Source of the DNA: JAPPHA01 sp963664045
GTDB lineage: Bacteria; Pseudomonadota; Alphaproteobacteria; Rhodobacterales; Rhodobacteraceae
Assembly: GCA_963664045.2 (NCBI GenBank)
Contig: CAXXGT010000007.1
Location: forward strand, 310,001-374,000
DNA length: 64,000 nt
Direction of reading: 5' to 3'
Position 1 is the stretch's first letter. Each line of letters opens with the position of its first letter. The position numbers were made by a program, and so were the translations under genes. Positions 1-8,726 of this stretch are shown in pieces. The notes beneath the pieces were generated by a model, which was given only the letters and a program-made list of their open reading frames with translations, was not told the DNA's origin and did no database searches.

Positions 1-4
1 CCAG

Positions 5-418
5 TTAGAACTCGATCAGGACCCGATTTTCCAACCCGCTCTCCTTGGCGACGATGTCAGCGGAAAACTGCCTCACCGCCACCTCTACGTCTGTTGGATC
101 CAGATCCGGTCCAAGGGCCCTTGACAATTCATCGATGTTTTCTGCCAGCCATGGCGTGAAATCCCGTGCCTCATCCTTCCAGGCTTCGTGAACGTCCACA
201 TCGGAGAGTCGGGAACCATTCGCAGTCTGCTGATTCAGTCTGTTCCTGAAACGAGCGGGATCCCGGTGGCAGATTTCGATACCGGCTTTTCGCAAAGCGA
301 AGGAGCCACTGGGCGAAATGGTCCGAAAACTTCGGGCCGCAAGATATGCAACTAAAGATGTTCGCCCAGCCGGACCCTGCAGCCAAAACGAGGCGATGGC
401 AGAAAATCCTGGTTCCAC
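5..418 (-). pseudogene. Decayed nuclease-like protein fragment (DUF4268/PD-(D/E)XK-like)
   Basis: The last third of this 137-residue frame (from about DFTPWLAENIDELSRAL to SADIVAKESG and VLIE) resembles a conserved segment of proteins described as DUF4268 or PD-(D/E)XK nuclease-like, where the region normally reads FTPWLxENxxxL...DxxAxxxGxxxxVxIENQL. Here the frame hits a TAA at 5-7 exactly where the family reads IENQL, so the nuclease core would be cut off; only four more bases are available at the window edge. The first 70 residues look unlike the family. I read this as a decayed gene, not a functional protein. The family assignment is from memory of the motif and is tentative. Confidence 0.35.
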
Positions 419-552
419 CTGGAATGCACCTTCGCAATACTCTCCACTGACGTGGACCAGACTTTCGGGATGTTCCGGTTGTTCCGGTAAAACCGTCGGG
501 TTCGGCGATTCGAAGCCGCCATTAATGATACCACCATCAGGAAATTGGTTGC

Positions 553-768
553 TCAGACATCGTGGCCCAACCGCTTTGCCGCGCGCACCGCGCCGACGAG
601 AAACGCTTTGGCGTCTTCGTGCGAAAAAAGAATGCCCACATCATTAAAGTTCAGGAAAAGACGGTCACCATCCCCGGCAAAACCCGTGGTTCCTATGCTG
701 ATCGTCGCACGTCCTTCGAGTTTGGCAAAATCTGATACAACGCGCTTGAAATCCACGTGCGTAGCCAA
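553..768 (-). CDS. Small hypothetical protein
   Basis: This 71-residue frame (starts MATHVDFKRVVSDF) has an ordinary composition for a small soluble protein: mixed alpha/beta, one acidic stretch around AGDGDRLFLNFNDVG and no signal peptide or membrane segment. I do not recognise a family. It lies on the same strand as the decayed gene at 5-418 and the sulfatase further on, and could be a remnant of a larger gene. The 475 bases from 769 to 1243 hold no gene I can support. Confidence 0.35.
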   Translation of the reverse strand: MATHVDFKRVVSDFAKLEGRATISIGTTGFAGDGDRLFLNFNDVGILFSHEDAKAFLVGAVRAAKRLGHDV

Positions 769-1243
769 TGTTCCCCCCGTTTTTCCCGGCCCGGATGCCT
801 CCTATCCAAGAGTGGTTGTCACGTCCACCATAGGGTCACGGTTTTCGCTTCAGCCATCGCCCGAACTGCAGAACACAACGAAGGACCATTTCGCACGAAT
901 GGATCACATATGTGCCGTTTCGGACTGCACACAACTGGTATACCGGTCCCTGAAATCAAGGTCATTCCGGCAATCCCGTGCAATTCCGAAAGTCATCCGG
1001 AAAACCTGCCCGAGATCACGACATGACTTATCAACTCCTGTTCAGGAGTGCTCTGGCCCAGCCATGGCCGCCAATATCCAATCAGAGCCCAGCGATCATG
1101 GAATGACGGGCGTGCCTGTGAAATCCGCAGTCGGCCATGGCCTCGCCTGTCCACCCCCGCGTCCTCCCGAGCTCACATGTGCCAGCGTAAGTCCGGGTTT
1201 TTCCGAATGGTGCCGAACGCCGCAATCGCTCCGGTGCACGTCT

Positions 1244-2800
1244 TCAGTTCTCGGCGTTCACGACTCCGGCCTCGGTGATCTTCATGTCCGAAAGCCTGTG
1301 ATCCTGAAATCGCATCCGGTGGTCGAGCAATTTCCGCGTCATTCGAAGCAGTGTCTTCGCGTGAGCTTCGTCCCCGGCCAGGTCGACTGACTCGCAACCC
1401 GGCGATTGCATGTCGAACAGGAGTGGAGGCAAGCCACCATTGAAATGCACGAGTTTGTATTGCCTTTCACGGACTATCGCGAGGTTGGCCTCCCGAAGCG
1501 ACAGACCCAGTTGACGCTGCCAGACCGTCGGCAGATCAGGTTCGCCGTAGTCGAACTCGCAATAGACATAGTCCCGCCAGCCGGAGGCGCCAGGACCGTC
1601 ACCTGACAGGAAGGAAAGCAGCGACTGCCCGTCCATTCCGCGTGGCGGTTTTCGGCCGACCCAGTCGAGAATCGTCGGCGCGATATCAACCGACTCGGTG
1701 AAATCTCCGATGCGGGTACCATGGGATCCAGGCCGGTCCGGATCGCGGATGATCAGCGGGATGTGATACGCCGCATCATGGAAGGTGTTTTTTGCCCAGA
1801 GAAAGTGATCGCCCAGCATCTCGCCGTGGTCGGCTGTGATCACGATCAGGGTGTTGTTGTAGGCACCGCTCTCCCTGAGACCGTCAATCACCCGGCCAAT
1901 GTGAAAATCAACTTCGCTGGCAAGACCAAGATAGACGGATCTCAGGCAGCTGACATCTTCAGGGTTGTCGTCATCAAGTCGCGCCTCGTAGCCCTGGATG
2001 TTCGTATTGATCCAGTCGTGCTTCAGAGCAGCCGACATAAACGGGTGCAACGACGCGGCCGCATCCTTCGAAGAAAGCCTCGTGGGCCGCGCGATCTCCT
2101 CGGCCCGATACATTCGGTTGTAGGGTTCCGGCGCAATCAGAGGGGGATGCGGCCTGAGATATGTGAGAAGCGCGAGCCAGCCCTTTCGATAGACGATCGA
2201 ATCCAGGAACTCGTCCGTCAGGAACGCCGTGTCGCTGTCCTCCGCCCGATAGAATGCCGGATCGTCGGGACGCGGTCCGCGATCAGGATCAAAACTGGGG
2301 GGTACAAAGAATTCCTCATAGGCCGGCAAATCCTCGACCCGGGACCGAAGAAATCCCCTCCATGCGAAATTCTCGTCAAGGCGGGTTTCTACGATCTCGC
2401 GGAATCCGGCCATGACCCGTTCGTAGGACCGAAGCTCGGGGTCGGCCGGATCAAGGATGCGGGGATCCGGTCCCGTGTCGGTATATCCGAACAGGAGTGG
2501 CTCGAATCCGGATTTTCGCGCTTCTTTCGCGATATTGTCAATTCCGTCGGCGAGTGGAGCTGCATTGCGAACCGAACGATGTGTCATCGCGTAAAGGCCG
2601 GTGAGCAAACTCGTCCGCGACGGACCACAAGGACTGGTGACGGTATAATGCCGTTCGAAACTGGCTGCTTCGGACCTGAATGCCTCGAGGTTCGGCATTC
2701 TCGCGGTTCCCGCAAGTGGAGACTCGCTGTTCACCAGTCCGGAGCAGTCTGCACGCAATTGATCGATCACGATCAGGAGAACATTTCGTTCCAGATTCAT
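1244..2800 (-). CDS. Sulfatase / phosphonate monoester hydrolase family protein
   Basis: This 518-residue protein belongs to the alkaline phosphatase/sulfatase superfamily. An early metal Asp lies in LLIVIDQLRAD (Asp13), and the formylglycine signature CGPSRTSLLTG starts at Cys58, so this is a Cys-type enzyme needing formylglycine-generating enzyme. A later ADHGEMLGDHFLW block supplies the remaining metal ligands. Family members hydrolyse sulfate, phosphate or phosphonate monoesters. The length of about 515 residues and the sequence GDHFLWAKNTFHDAAYHIPL are closer to the phosphonate monoester hydrolase/choline-sulfatase-like branch than to secreted arylsulfatases. No signal peptide is seen, so it is probably cytoplasmic. 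It stands alone, with no neighbour that reveals its substrate. Confidence 0.85.
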   Translation of the reverse strand: MNLERNVLLIVIDQLRADCSGLVNSESPLAGTARMPNLEAFRSEAASFERHYTVTSPCGPSRTSLLTGLYAMTHRSVRNAAPLADGIDNIAKEARKSGFEPLLFGYTDTGPDPRILDPADPELRSYERVMAGFREIVETRLDENFAWRGFLRSRVEDLPAYEEFFVPPSFDPDRGPRPDDPAFYRAEDSDTAFLTDEFLDSIVYRKGWLALLTYLRPHPPLIAPEPYNRMYRAEEIARPTRLSSKDAAASLHPFMSAALKHDWINTNIQGYEARLDDDNPEDVSCLRSVYLGLASEVDFHIGRVIDGLRESGAYNNTLIVITADHGEMLGDHFLWAKNTFHDAAYHIPLIIRDPDRPGSHGTRIGDFTESVDIAPTILDWVGRKPPRGMDGQSLLSFLSGDGPGASGWRDYVYCEFDYGEPDLPTVWQRQLGLSLREANLAIVRERQYKLVHFNGGLPPLLFDMQSPGCESVDLAGDEAHAKTLLRMTRKLLDHRMRFQDHRLSDMKITEAGVVNAEN

Positions 2801-2994
2801 CGGGTGTTCGAGAGTTTCATGACAACGACTCCGTCAATCCGGGAGCATGTTGAGTGCTATGTTGCGCCCGATGGGTCTACTATGCGGATTTGACCGTATG
2901 CAGGGCATCGGCGAGCGCTCTGCCGTTCTCGCCACTTTCCCTCAGCCCTTCGGCCGTACCGGTCCAGTCAGGTGTGCTCTTGAGTAAAATCCCT

Positions 2995-3485
2995 CTACGA
3001 AACTGAATTTGCGCTGTTTTTCACCTCCGCATCTTCGACGACCCTGACCAGCTGGTAGCCGAGCCGCTTGGCACGCCGGCCGAGGTTCGAGACCGTCCGG
3101 TTGACGCGACGCTGCTCATAGGTCGCGATCCCGCGCTCCACATATTCGTCGCCGCGGGTGACCAGCGTGTAGATCAGGCAGGCAAGCTCACGTGCGGTTG
3201 CGGTGATCGCGACGGGCGCGTCCTTTCGGGCGAGACGCGCACGGTGCCTGGCGCCGATGAATGTCTGGCTCTTCCGGGCCGTCAAGGCAGCCATGCGCAG
3301 GGACTGCGCGACCTTGTTGACCACCTTGGGTGCGCGTCCTGGCAGAGGCTTGCCACCACTGATGCGGGTTCCCGGCGCCAATCCCAGCCACGAACAGAAG
3401 TGCTGCGCAGACGGGAAGGCGGAGAAGTCCGGACCGATCTCCGAGGCGATCGTGAGCGCGGTGTTCACGCCGATGGTCGGGTACA
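2995..3485 (-). pseudogene. IS110-family transposase, C-terminal fragment
   Basis: The frame from about NTALTIASEIGPDF through FCSWLGLAPGTRISGGK to the end is the C-terminal IS116/IS110/IS902 domain (transposase_20), including the serine-region motif SGGK. The N-terminal DEDD half is missing. The frame runs upstream to 3702, but that part is translated from unrelated repeats (next entry), so the real IS110 homology stops near 3485. A different IS110 N-terminal half lies at 41546; I cannot tell whether both come from one lineage. Confidence 0.8.
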
Positions 3486-3550
3486 GATTCCGACCGAGAT
3501 GAACGCGATTCCGACGGCACTTGAAGGTGATTCCGACGGGATTTGAACGC
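3486..3550. repeat. Three tandem 21-22 bp repeats, IS21-type transposon end
   Basis: Three imperfect direct copies beginning GATTCCGAC lie at 3486-3506, 3507-3528 and 3529-3550. Each begins GATTCCGAC and ends in a short variable tail. Multiple terminal repeats of this size and wording are typical of IS21-family ends (transposase binding sites). No istA or istB gene accompanies them, so this is an orphan end. It interrupts the IS110 fragment at 2995-3485. Confidence 0.55.
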
Positions 3551-3716
3551 ACGAAGTGCGGTTTCGTGCGGGTTCGGTTGCCCGGGTGTTGATGTCTCCT
3601 TTCGGGTTGAGGTACCGACCGAAGGCCGGTCCTGACGGGCGCAGTCTGGACTGCGCCCGTTGTTTGTGCAAGCGCCGGAATCGGCAGGGAGCGGATTGGC
3701 AATGGTACAGTCTTTT

Positions 3717-4052
3717 TCAGGTCAGGACGCGGAGTGCAGTCTCGGGAGCCCTGTCGAGCACACGTAAAAGGGCGCGCGCCGCGCCAGTTGGGCAGCGCTT
3801 CCCCTGCTCCCAGTTGCGGATCGTTTCGGGTGAAACGTCGATGCGCCGCGCGAGTTCCGTCTGGCTGAGGCCCATCCGCCGCCGGATCCGGCGTGTAAAG
3901 CGTGCCATGTCCTGCAAAGCCTCGGCCTCGTCTTCCCGCTCCTGCAATGTGATCTCTGCTTCCGTGGTCGCGTCTACCACCGCCGGGTCGATCCGGCCTT
4001 CGGGAAATGTGGACGGGTCGTCGGGATCAATCCTGACGCGTGTTGTGCTCAT
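3717..4052 (-). CDS. XRE-type HTH antitoxin paired with a BrnT-like toxin
   Basis: This 111-residue protein carries a C-terminal helix-turn-helix: MGLSQTELARRIDVSPETI followed by RNWEQGKRCPTG. The N-terminal half is acidic and probably binds the toxin. The start MSTTRVRID is chosen because it lies inside the end of the upstream toxin frame (26-base overlap), the usual coupled arrangement; an upstream start in the longer frame would add unrelated toxin-gene sequence. Its partner at 4027-4308 is broken by a stop codon, so this may be an orphan antitoxin that still binds its own promoter. Confidence 0.75.
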   Translation of the reverse strand: MSTTRVRIDPDDPSTFPEGRIDPAVVDATTEAEITLQEREDEAEALQDMARFTRRIRRRMGLSQTELARRIDVSPETIRNWEQGKRCPTGAARALLRVLDRAPETALRVLT

Positions 4053-4308
4053 GGTCCGCAAACTCCTTCGGGTTGGCCTTGCGGGCCGAAATGATGCGGA
4101 TGGCCAATCCCTGCACCGTGTCGACGACGACAAAGACCCGACCGTCGATCATGCCGAGCAGCCGGTAGCGATCTTCGCCATAGTCCCGCCGCCTGTCCTG
4201 GGGGACGATTCATTGCGGATCGAAGAACGCGCGTAAGGCATAGGCGAAATCGAAGCCGCGATGCTCGAAACAGGTGTTGTTCTTGGCATCGTCCCATTCA
4301 AACTTCAT
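4027..4308 (-). pseudogene. brnT: brnT-like toxin with an internal stop codon
   Basis: Reading from ATG at 4308 gives MKFEWDDAKNNTCFEHRGF, the classic BrnT start (xFEWDxxKxxxNxxKHGV..F). It then continues through FAYALRAFFDPQ, an in-frame TGA at 4210-4212, and on in the same frame with RRRDYGEDRYRLLGMIDG, RVFVVVDT and IRIISARKANPKE, all conserved BrnT blocks (RNase-fold toxin). The family usually reads D-P-x-R/x-I-V at the stop position. One substitution therefore inactivates an otherwise complete toxin. It ends at TGA 4027, inside the antitoxin gene. Confidence 0.8.
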
Positions 4309-4339
4309 TCCGAGAATATAGGCCAATGGCCCATGATCG

Positions 4340-4921
4340 TCAAGGGACTCCAATCACCAAAACCGGTTGGCTCTTCATCCGATCGTGCGGCTGAGCTTCA
4401 ACGGGAAGTACAATGATCCCGAGGACCTCGATCGCGGTATCCTCACGCAACTGGAAGCAATCGAGCGCGCGGAAGCTTCGGGGGAGGGGTAGGCTTTCGC
4501 CCATGAGATAGCGGATTTCCGGTTTGCTGATTGGTACATCCTTCACATTATCAACGAGACTCGTAACTGAATTGGCGAAATACTCGTCTTGGCGGCTCTC
4601 AAGAACATCCACAAAGGTGGAAAGATCGTCCTGGGACAGGTCCTTGAGTATCATGGCCACTTGCCCGGCAACCCAGTTCGACGCGCTTATCCCGGTGGTT
4701 GTGGACCGCTCCGACGGACGAGACCGGGAGCGAATCCTGGCTTTTTGGTGTTCCCCTGGATTGGCCAGTGTCGAACAGAGGAGCGCGTTTTCTTCCCCGC
4801 CCTGAACGCCGAGGTTCCAGCTCGTGGAGTTGGATGAATCGAGAGTTTCAAGCAAGGCATCAAGAGGACGGAGAGGTGCGATTCCCCCTCCGCTTCTTGA
4901 CTGTTGTGCGGCTTCCGGCAC
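4340..4921 (-). CDS. Hypothetical protein, possibly only the C-terminal half real
   Basis: Of this 193-residue frame only the last 110 residues look protein-like (from WVAGQVAMILKDLSQDDL to the end). They contain an amphipathic, acidic helix region and a hydrophobic strand near AIEVLGIIVLPVE. The first 80 residues are Ser/Arg-rich and low in structure, as expected for out-of-frame translation. It lies just upstream of the toxin-antitoxin pair on the same strand. I recognise no family. It may be the remains of a larger gene. Confidence 0.3.
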   Translation of the reverse strand: MPEAAQQSRSGGGIAPLRPLDALLETLDSSNSTSWNLGVQGGEENALLCSTLANPGEHQKARIRSRSRPSERSTTTGISASNWVAGQVAMILKDLSQDDLSTFVDVLESRQDEYFANSVTSLVDNVKDVPISKPEIRYLMGESLPLPRSFRALDCFQLREDTAIEVLGIIVLPVEAQPHDRMKSQPVLVIGVP

Positions 4922-5005
4922 GAGCGTGCCGGCCCAGGGAGCGGCCGAATCCGGAAAAGGTCATTTGCCGCGGAATACGACCGCTCTCGCGCACCGCACC
5001 AAGTG

Positions 5006-6016
5006 TCAGTTCTTATCACCGTAGAACACCGACTGGAAGTCCGGGCCCGTGGCGTAGCCCACGACACCGGCCTGGTTGTCACCGCCGAACTGGCCGGTGA
5101 CGTCATACGCCTGCGAATTGGCCGTGGTGGTGCCCGTGAACCGCCCCCCGGCGACGGCCATCGCTTCCCATTCGAGGGAGCCGAGGGTCGGCACGTCCTT
5201 GACGGCGAGGACGGCTTCCGGGCCGGTTGTGCCCTGCGTGACGGTGATGTTCGCCACGCCGGTGGCGATGGCGGGATTCGAGCCGTAGAAGCCGGCCCAT
5301 TCCCCCGTCCATGTCGCCGCCCCGGTCGGCTGGTGCTGCGGTGCGGGATCGGGGGAAAGACGCGGCGTCCGGGCGTTGCCCGAAGTGGAGTACCACGCGC
5401 TTATTCGATGGACGGGGTTCTCGATGCCGAGGTCGACACCGTTGACGACCGCCCAATTGCCGAACCCCGGGGTGAACGCCGCCATGCGCGCGCTTGCACC
5501 CTCGCGCCCCACCTCGGGATGCGCACCCCAGGTGGTGAAGACCTCACCGGGTGCCGGGAGGTTGACGGCGATGGTCTCGCCGGGCGCGAGGTCGACCGGC
5601 GTGGTCGGACCGAGCTCCTGGCCGTTCGAGAGATGCACCTCGACGCGCACGCGGGGGAGCGTGTCACCGGTGATGTTGGTCGCGGTGCCGGTGAAACCTT
5701 GTGTGGCGGGGTCGTAGCGCAGGACGAGGCGGGCGCCGGCGCGCGTATTCCAGTAGGTATCGGTACGATCATTCTGGGTGGCTGACTCCTCTCCGCCGCC
5801 TCCGCCGCCTTCAGCACCTTCCGTGCCTTCGCGCGATTCACCCGCGCCTCCATGCTCGCCCGGGTGTTCGCCGTCACCGGCTTCACGGTTGGATTCGGAA
5901 CTTGTCGAACAGGCTGCAAGGCTGAGCGAAAGCAGAAGGGCGGCCGGGAAAATCAGCCGGTGAAGCGAACCGGACTGGAAATCCCGGATAGACGCTTGCA
6001 GGTTTTTTTTACGCAT
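5006..6016 (-). CDS. Transferrin-binding-protein-like lipoprotein
   Basis: This is a 336-residue outer-surface or periplasmic lipoprotein. MRKKN is the chosen start because AAGGAG lies eight bases before it; an in-frame ATG lies upstream at 6037. A signal peptide ends in the lipobox LSLAAC (Cys36). A low-complexity Gly/Glu/His linker follows (about 40-80). Next is a beta domain with GFTGTATNITGDTLPRVRV, resembling FxLYD-type domains. The C-terminal TTTANSQAYDVTGQFGG and VGYATGPDFQSVFYG match the beta-barrel end typical of TbpB/factor H-binding-like proteins. The gene stands alone, so the ligand is unknown. Linker length may vary between strains. Confidence 0.7.
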   Translation of the reverse strand: MRKKNLQASIRDFQSGSLHRLIFPAALLLSLSLAACSTSSESNREAGDGEHPGEHGGAGESREGTEGAEGGGGGGEESATQNDRTDTYWNTRAGARLVLRYDPATQGFTGTATNITGDTLPRVRVEVHLSNGQELGPTTPVDLAPGETIAVNLPAPGEVFTTWGAHPEVGREGASARMAAFTPGFGNWAVVNGVDLGIENPVHRISAWYSTSGNARTPRLSPDPAPQHQPTGAATWTGEWAGFYGSNPAIATGVANITVTQGTTGPEAVLAVKDVPTLGSLEWEAMAVAGGRFTGTTTANSQAYDVTGQFGGDNQAGVVGYATGPDFQSVFYGDKN

Positions 6017-6305
6017 TTCAATCTCCTTCATTGACATGACTGTCTCCGGCCACCGCGGGTGAGCCCCCGGTCAGAGCATTCCGGGGTCGTGAACTGAAAC
6101 GGTGCCGTCGACTCAACGTTCTTCTGTGTGGGGTTGCGCCTGGAGCGGCGGGCGACTGGAAGGGCTCCATGCCGGTTGCACACCGAACAGTTGTGGAACC
6201 ACCGGAATTTCGGCTGTCCCGGTCCGGGGTGCCGGCATCGGTCGCGGGGACTCCATGATCAGGATGCGCTTCGGTTGCCGCTTGTCGACAAGGGCCGGGA
6301 CCGGC

Positions 6306-6746
6306 CTAGTCGCCGTCGTAGTCCCGCCGCCTGACGAAGTTCGCCAATCGCTGGTCGTACTCCTCTTGCGTGACGATCGCGTCGCCGTTGACATCGAACA
6401 GCTGGAATGCGCGCACCGTGGTCCGGCGCGTGGCCTCGTGCCAGAGCGCTGCGAACTCCTCCAGGCTCAGATTGCCGTCGCCGTTGCCGTCGTGGGCGGC
6501 GAGGCGGTTGTTGCGCAACGTTTCGATCCCGGCCCGCGCGTGGCCGCCGTCGCTGTCCATTCCGAAAGTGCCGCGTGGCCCTGCCGCGGTCAGCACATGC
6601 AGGTCACCATCAAAGTGGTCCTTGCCATGACGGCCTTCGAACCCGTCGTCGTGATGGCTGGCCTCGTTTTCGCCCGCGAGGGCGCCACCTGCGCCGACGA
6701 CGGCGACAAGTGTGATGGCAGTCAGTATCGTCGTATTTGTTCTCAT
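6306..6746 (-). CDS. Secreted EF-hand calcium-binding protein
   Basis: This 146-residue protein starts at MRTNTTILTAITL, preceded by GGAG, and carries a Sec signal peptide ending near GGALAGE. A His/Asp/Gly-rich stretch follows. Two canonical EF-hand loops come next: DGNGDGNLSLEEF (about residues 87-99) and DVNGDAIVTQEEY (about 117-129), each with Asp/Asn at positions 1, 3 and 5 and Glu at 12. It probably binds calcium in the periplasm. The longer frame upstream of 6746 is not needed. The divergent neighbour is a truncated response regulator; EF-hand proteins of this type often sit beside two-component genes, so the pair may once have been functionally linked. Confidence 0.8.
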   Translation of the reverse strand: MRTNTTILTAITLVAVVGAGGALAGENEASHHDDGFEGRHGKDHFDGDLHVLTAAGPRGTFGMDSDGGHARAGIETLRNNRLAAHDGNGDGNLSLEEFAALWHEATRRTTVRAFQLFDVNGDAIVTQEEYDQRLANFVRRRDYDGD

Positions 6747-6930
6747 TGGAGGTCTCCTGCACCGGTTGATCCATCGGTTCGTGATGGATGCAGGCAATAT
6801 GGGAACAAGATGTCGCAAGACTATGCCGATGAGGCGGTTAAAGTGTCGCCCGCCGCGGCAGTTCCACGGAATGACACAATTCGATACACCTTTTTTCCCT
6901 TGCCTGTGAGAACCGCCCAAGGTCCCGCGC

Positions 6931-7110
6931 ATGGAATCCCGCCCTCATGTTCTTTTGGTTGACGATCATCGCGAGATCAGGAAGCCGCTCGCGCGTTACC
7001 TCGAGCGCCACGGGTTTCGCGCGACCGTGGCGGAGAGTGCGGCCGCTGCACGGCGCGCATTGCGCGCGGCGGCGGTCGACCTCGTGGTCCTGGACATCAC
7101 GATGCCGGGC
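6931..7110 (+). pseudogene. Response regulator receiver domain, truncated by IS66 fragment
   Basis: The first 60 residues are a good receiver domain: VLLVDDHREIRK with the acidic pair Asp11/Asp12 and LVVLDITMPG with the phospho-acceptor Asp55. After the glycine at 7108-7110 the sequence changes abruptly into IS66 transposase in another frame. The rest of the receiver domain and the whole output domain are missing. No partner histidine kinase is present. Confidence 0.85.
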
Positions 7111-7634
7111 AGTTCGATGTCGGTGACCTCCATGCCTTGTGCTGGATTCACGCAGAGCGGAATGTCCGCAAGCCGGACGGAAGCACCCCGTATCAGCATG
7201 AACGGGTCGATGCTGTGCTCGACAGGGTATGGAAGCTCTACCGCAATCTTGACCGCTACCGGAAGTATTCCACCCCGCTGCGCAAGTCCGTCATGGAGAA
7301 ACGGTTCGACCAGCTCTTCGGCACTCTCACCGGTTACGCCTGTCTCGACCGGTTGCTCGAGCGGCTGAAGGGGAACAAGGACGAGCTTCTGCGCGTTCTC
7401 GACCATCCGGAGACACCACTGCACACGAATCGGATCGAGAACGGCATTCGCCCCCACGTCACGCGTCAGAAGGTCTCGTTCGGAACCCGGAGTGACGCCA
7501 AACTCGGGGCACTGAAGATCTGCAAAAAGCTCGGGGTGTCATATTGGAACTATCTGAGGAACCGTCTGGGCGTTGCCGGCGCACCCGAAGTGCCACGGCT
7601 TGCCGATCTCATCAGGCAGCGCGCGGCAACCTGA
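7110..7634 (+). pseudogene. IS66-family transposase (TnpC), C-terminal fragment
   Basis: Reading in frame from 7110 gives QFDVGDLHALCWIHAERN, then DRLLERLKGNKDELLRVLDH, LHTNRIENGIRPHVTRQKVS and FGTRSDAK. These are the C-terminal DDE-core blocks of IS66 TnpC; the catalytic Glu lies in TNRIEN. Relative to family members, about 15 residues after GTRSDA are missing. No inverted repeat or tnpA/tnpB is visible. It is fused directly onto the response regulator at about 7109. Confidence 0.8.
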
Positions 7635-8403
7635 CATTCCCTGACCCGACAACGTCGGAGCTAATCGGGGCTTCCCGGAAGTCCCGGAACACGACGTCAA
7701 CGTCAGTCACAATTCCCTGCACGTTGCCCCCATTTCGGGGAAGGCCATAAGTCAATCAAAACAAACGAAAATCGATGCGACAAATTGTTCCTGACCCCTT
7801 GACGGGTGTTGCGTCCAATGGCATGTCGCGCACGCTTTCCCGGGGTTTGAATATACCCGAATCGGCGAGGCTTTGGAGATTCGCATGGCGTGGTGTTGCA
7901 ACCGATTTGAATGACAGTTCCGACGCTTTTTTCTTTTCTTTTCGTTTGGGTCTTTCTCGATGTCGTCTTTCCTGGTTCAATCTTCGCTTTCCGGCTTCGT
8001 TTCGATGGCTATACCTGTTCTGCTCATCGCCTACCTTGCCTTGGTCTTCCACGCTCTCTGGCACCTCGACTCTCCTGATCGCTGATGCATCGCCTCTTTT
8101 CGCCGTCCCGAAAGTTCGCATGAAGACCATGCAAGCGGACGACAAGGGGAGCCCCAAAAACCTGGGTCAATTTACGGCACTGCCGAGCTTGAGTTGCCAC
8201 AAGCCATGCTGGAGCCCCAAAAACCGAGATGGTGGATCACGAGAGCTATGTCTCCGCAGCGCATTGACCCCCCGGGGCTTTTGGTGGTCCCCGACATTGG
8301 GCTGAATTCTGATTTGCATTGGCCGAGTTTGAAGTGCCTCGGCTGACGTGGCCTTCGGAATTCTCATGCCAGTTGACCCCGGGGAATTTGGTGGTTCCAC
8401 ATT
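7635..8403. other. Gene-poor stretch with degenerate IS-end repeats
   Basis: I can support no gene here; the frames of 130-176 residues on each strand look like chance frames. The sequence GGAGCCCCAAAAACC occurs twice (8148-8162 and 8211-8225). A second pair, TTGACCCC followed by GGGG and TTTGGTGGT, occurs at 8264-8288 and 8373-8395. Repeats of this style are found at ends of IS21-like elements, so this is probably IS debris. Confidence 0.4.
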
Positions 8404-8660
8404 TCACTCGATTTCGTTCCGTTTGGCGATCCGCATGACGGCGACGTGTGACAAACTGGCTGGCTGCCAATAGGCGCGGCTGCCTGGCGGAGGATGGCCG
8501 GCGGCTTCAAGCGCCGCGGCGATCTGCCGATATGTGGCGTTGTCAGCGCGCATCAGCCGTATCTTGTCGACAGCGTTTGCGTCGAATCGAGCGACACGTC
8601 GTGCGATCGTCGCCTGGGATTTTTCCCGGTTCTCCGGACTCCAGATCCGCCCGGTCTGCC
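8404..8660 (-). pseudogene. Recombinase-like small protein, start lost (copy 1)
   Basis: The minus-strand frame reads RIWSPENREKSQATIARRV, MRADNATYRQIAAALEAAG, HPPPGSRAYW and ends EIE with TGA at 8404. It is about 80 percent identical to the frame at 63146-63403. The IAAALEAAGHPPPGSRAYW part resembles the C-terminal HTH region of large serine recombinases. Copy 2 starts MAKRRTWSPENREK; here the corresponding codons read RQTGRIWSPENREK with no start codon after the upstream TGA, so this copy appears dead. Confidence 0.55.
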
Positions 8661-8673
8661 GGGACGTCGCGGC

Positions 8674-8692
8674 TCAGTCAGTCAGTCAGTCA
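8674..8692. repeat. TCAG tetranucleotide microsatellite (4.75 units)
   Basis: TCAG is repeated without interruption from 8674 to 8692, 35 bases before the start codon of the LysE-type exporter at 8727. Tetranucleotide tracts between promoter and start can vary by slippage, but five units is short. Confidence 0.7.
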
Positions 8693-8726
8693 CGAACCGA
8701 ACCACACCCACGCACGAGGAGTACAA

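Noticed and set aside
7756..8305. Overlapping open frames of 133 and 176 residues
   Set aside because: They overlap on opposite strands, have skewed composition, no ribosome site and no family motif; the area carries IS-end repeats.
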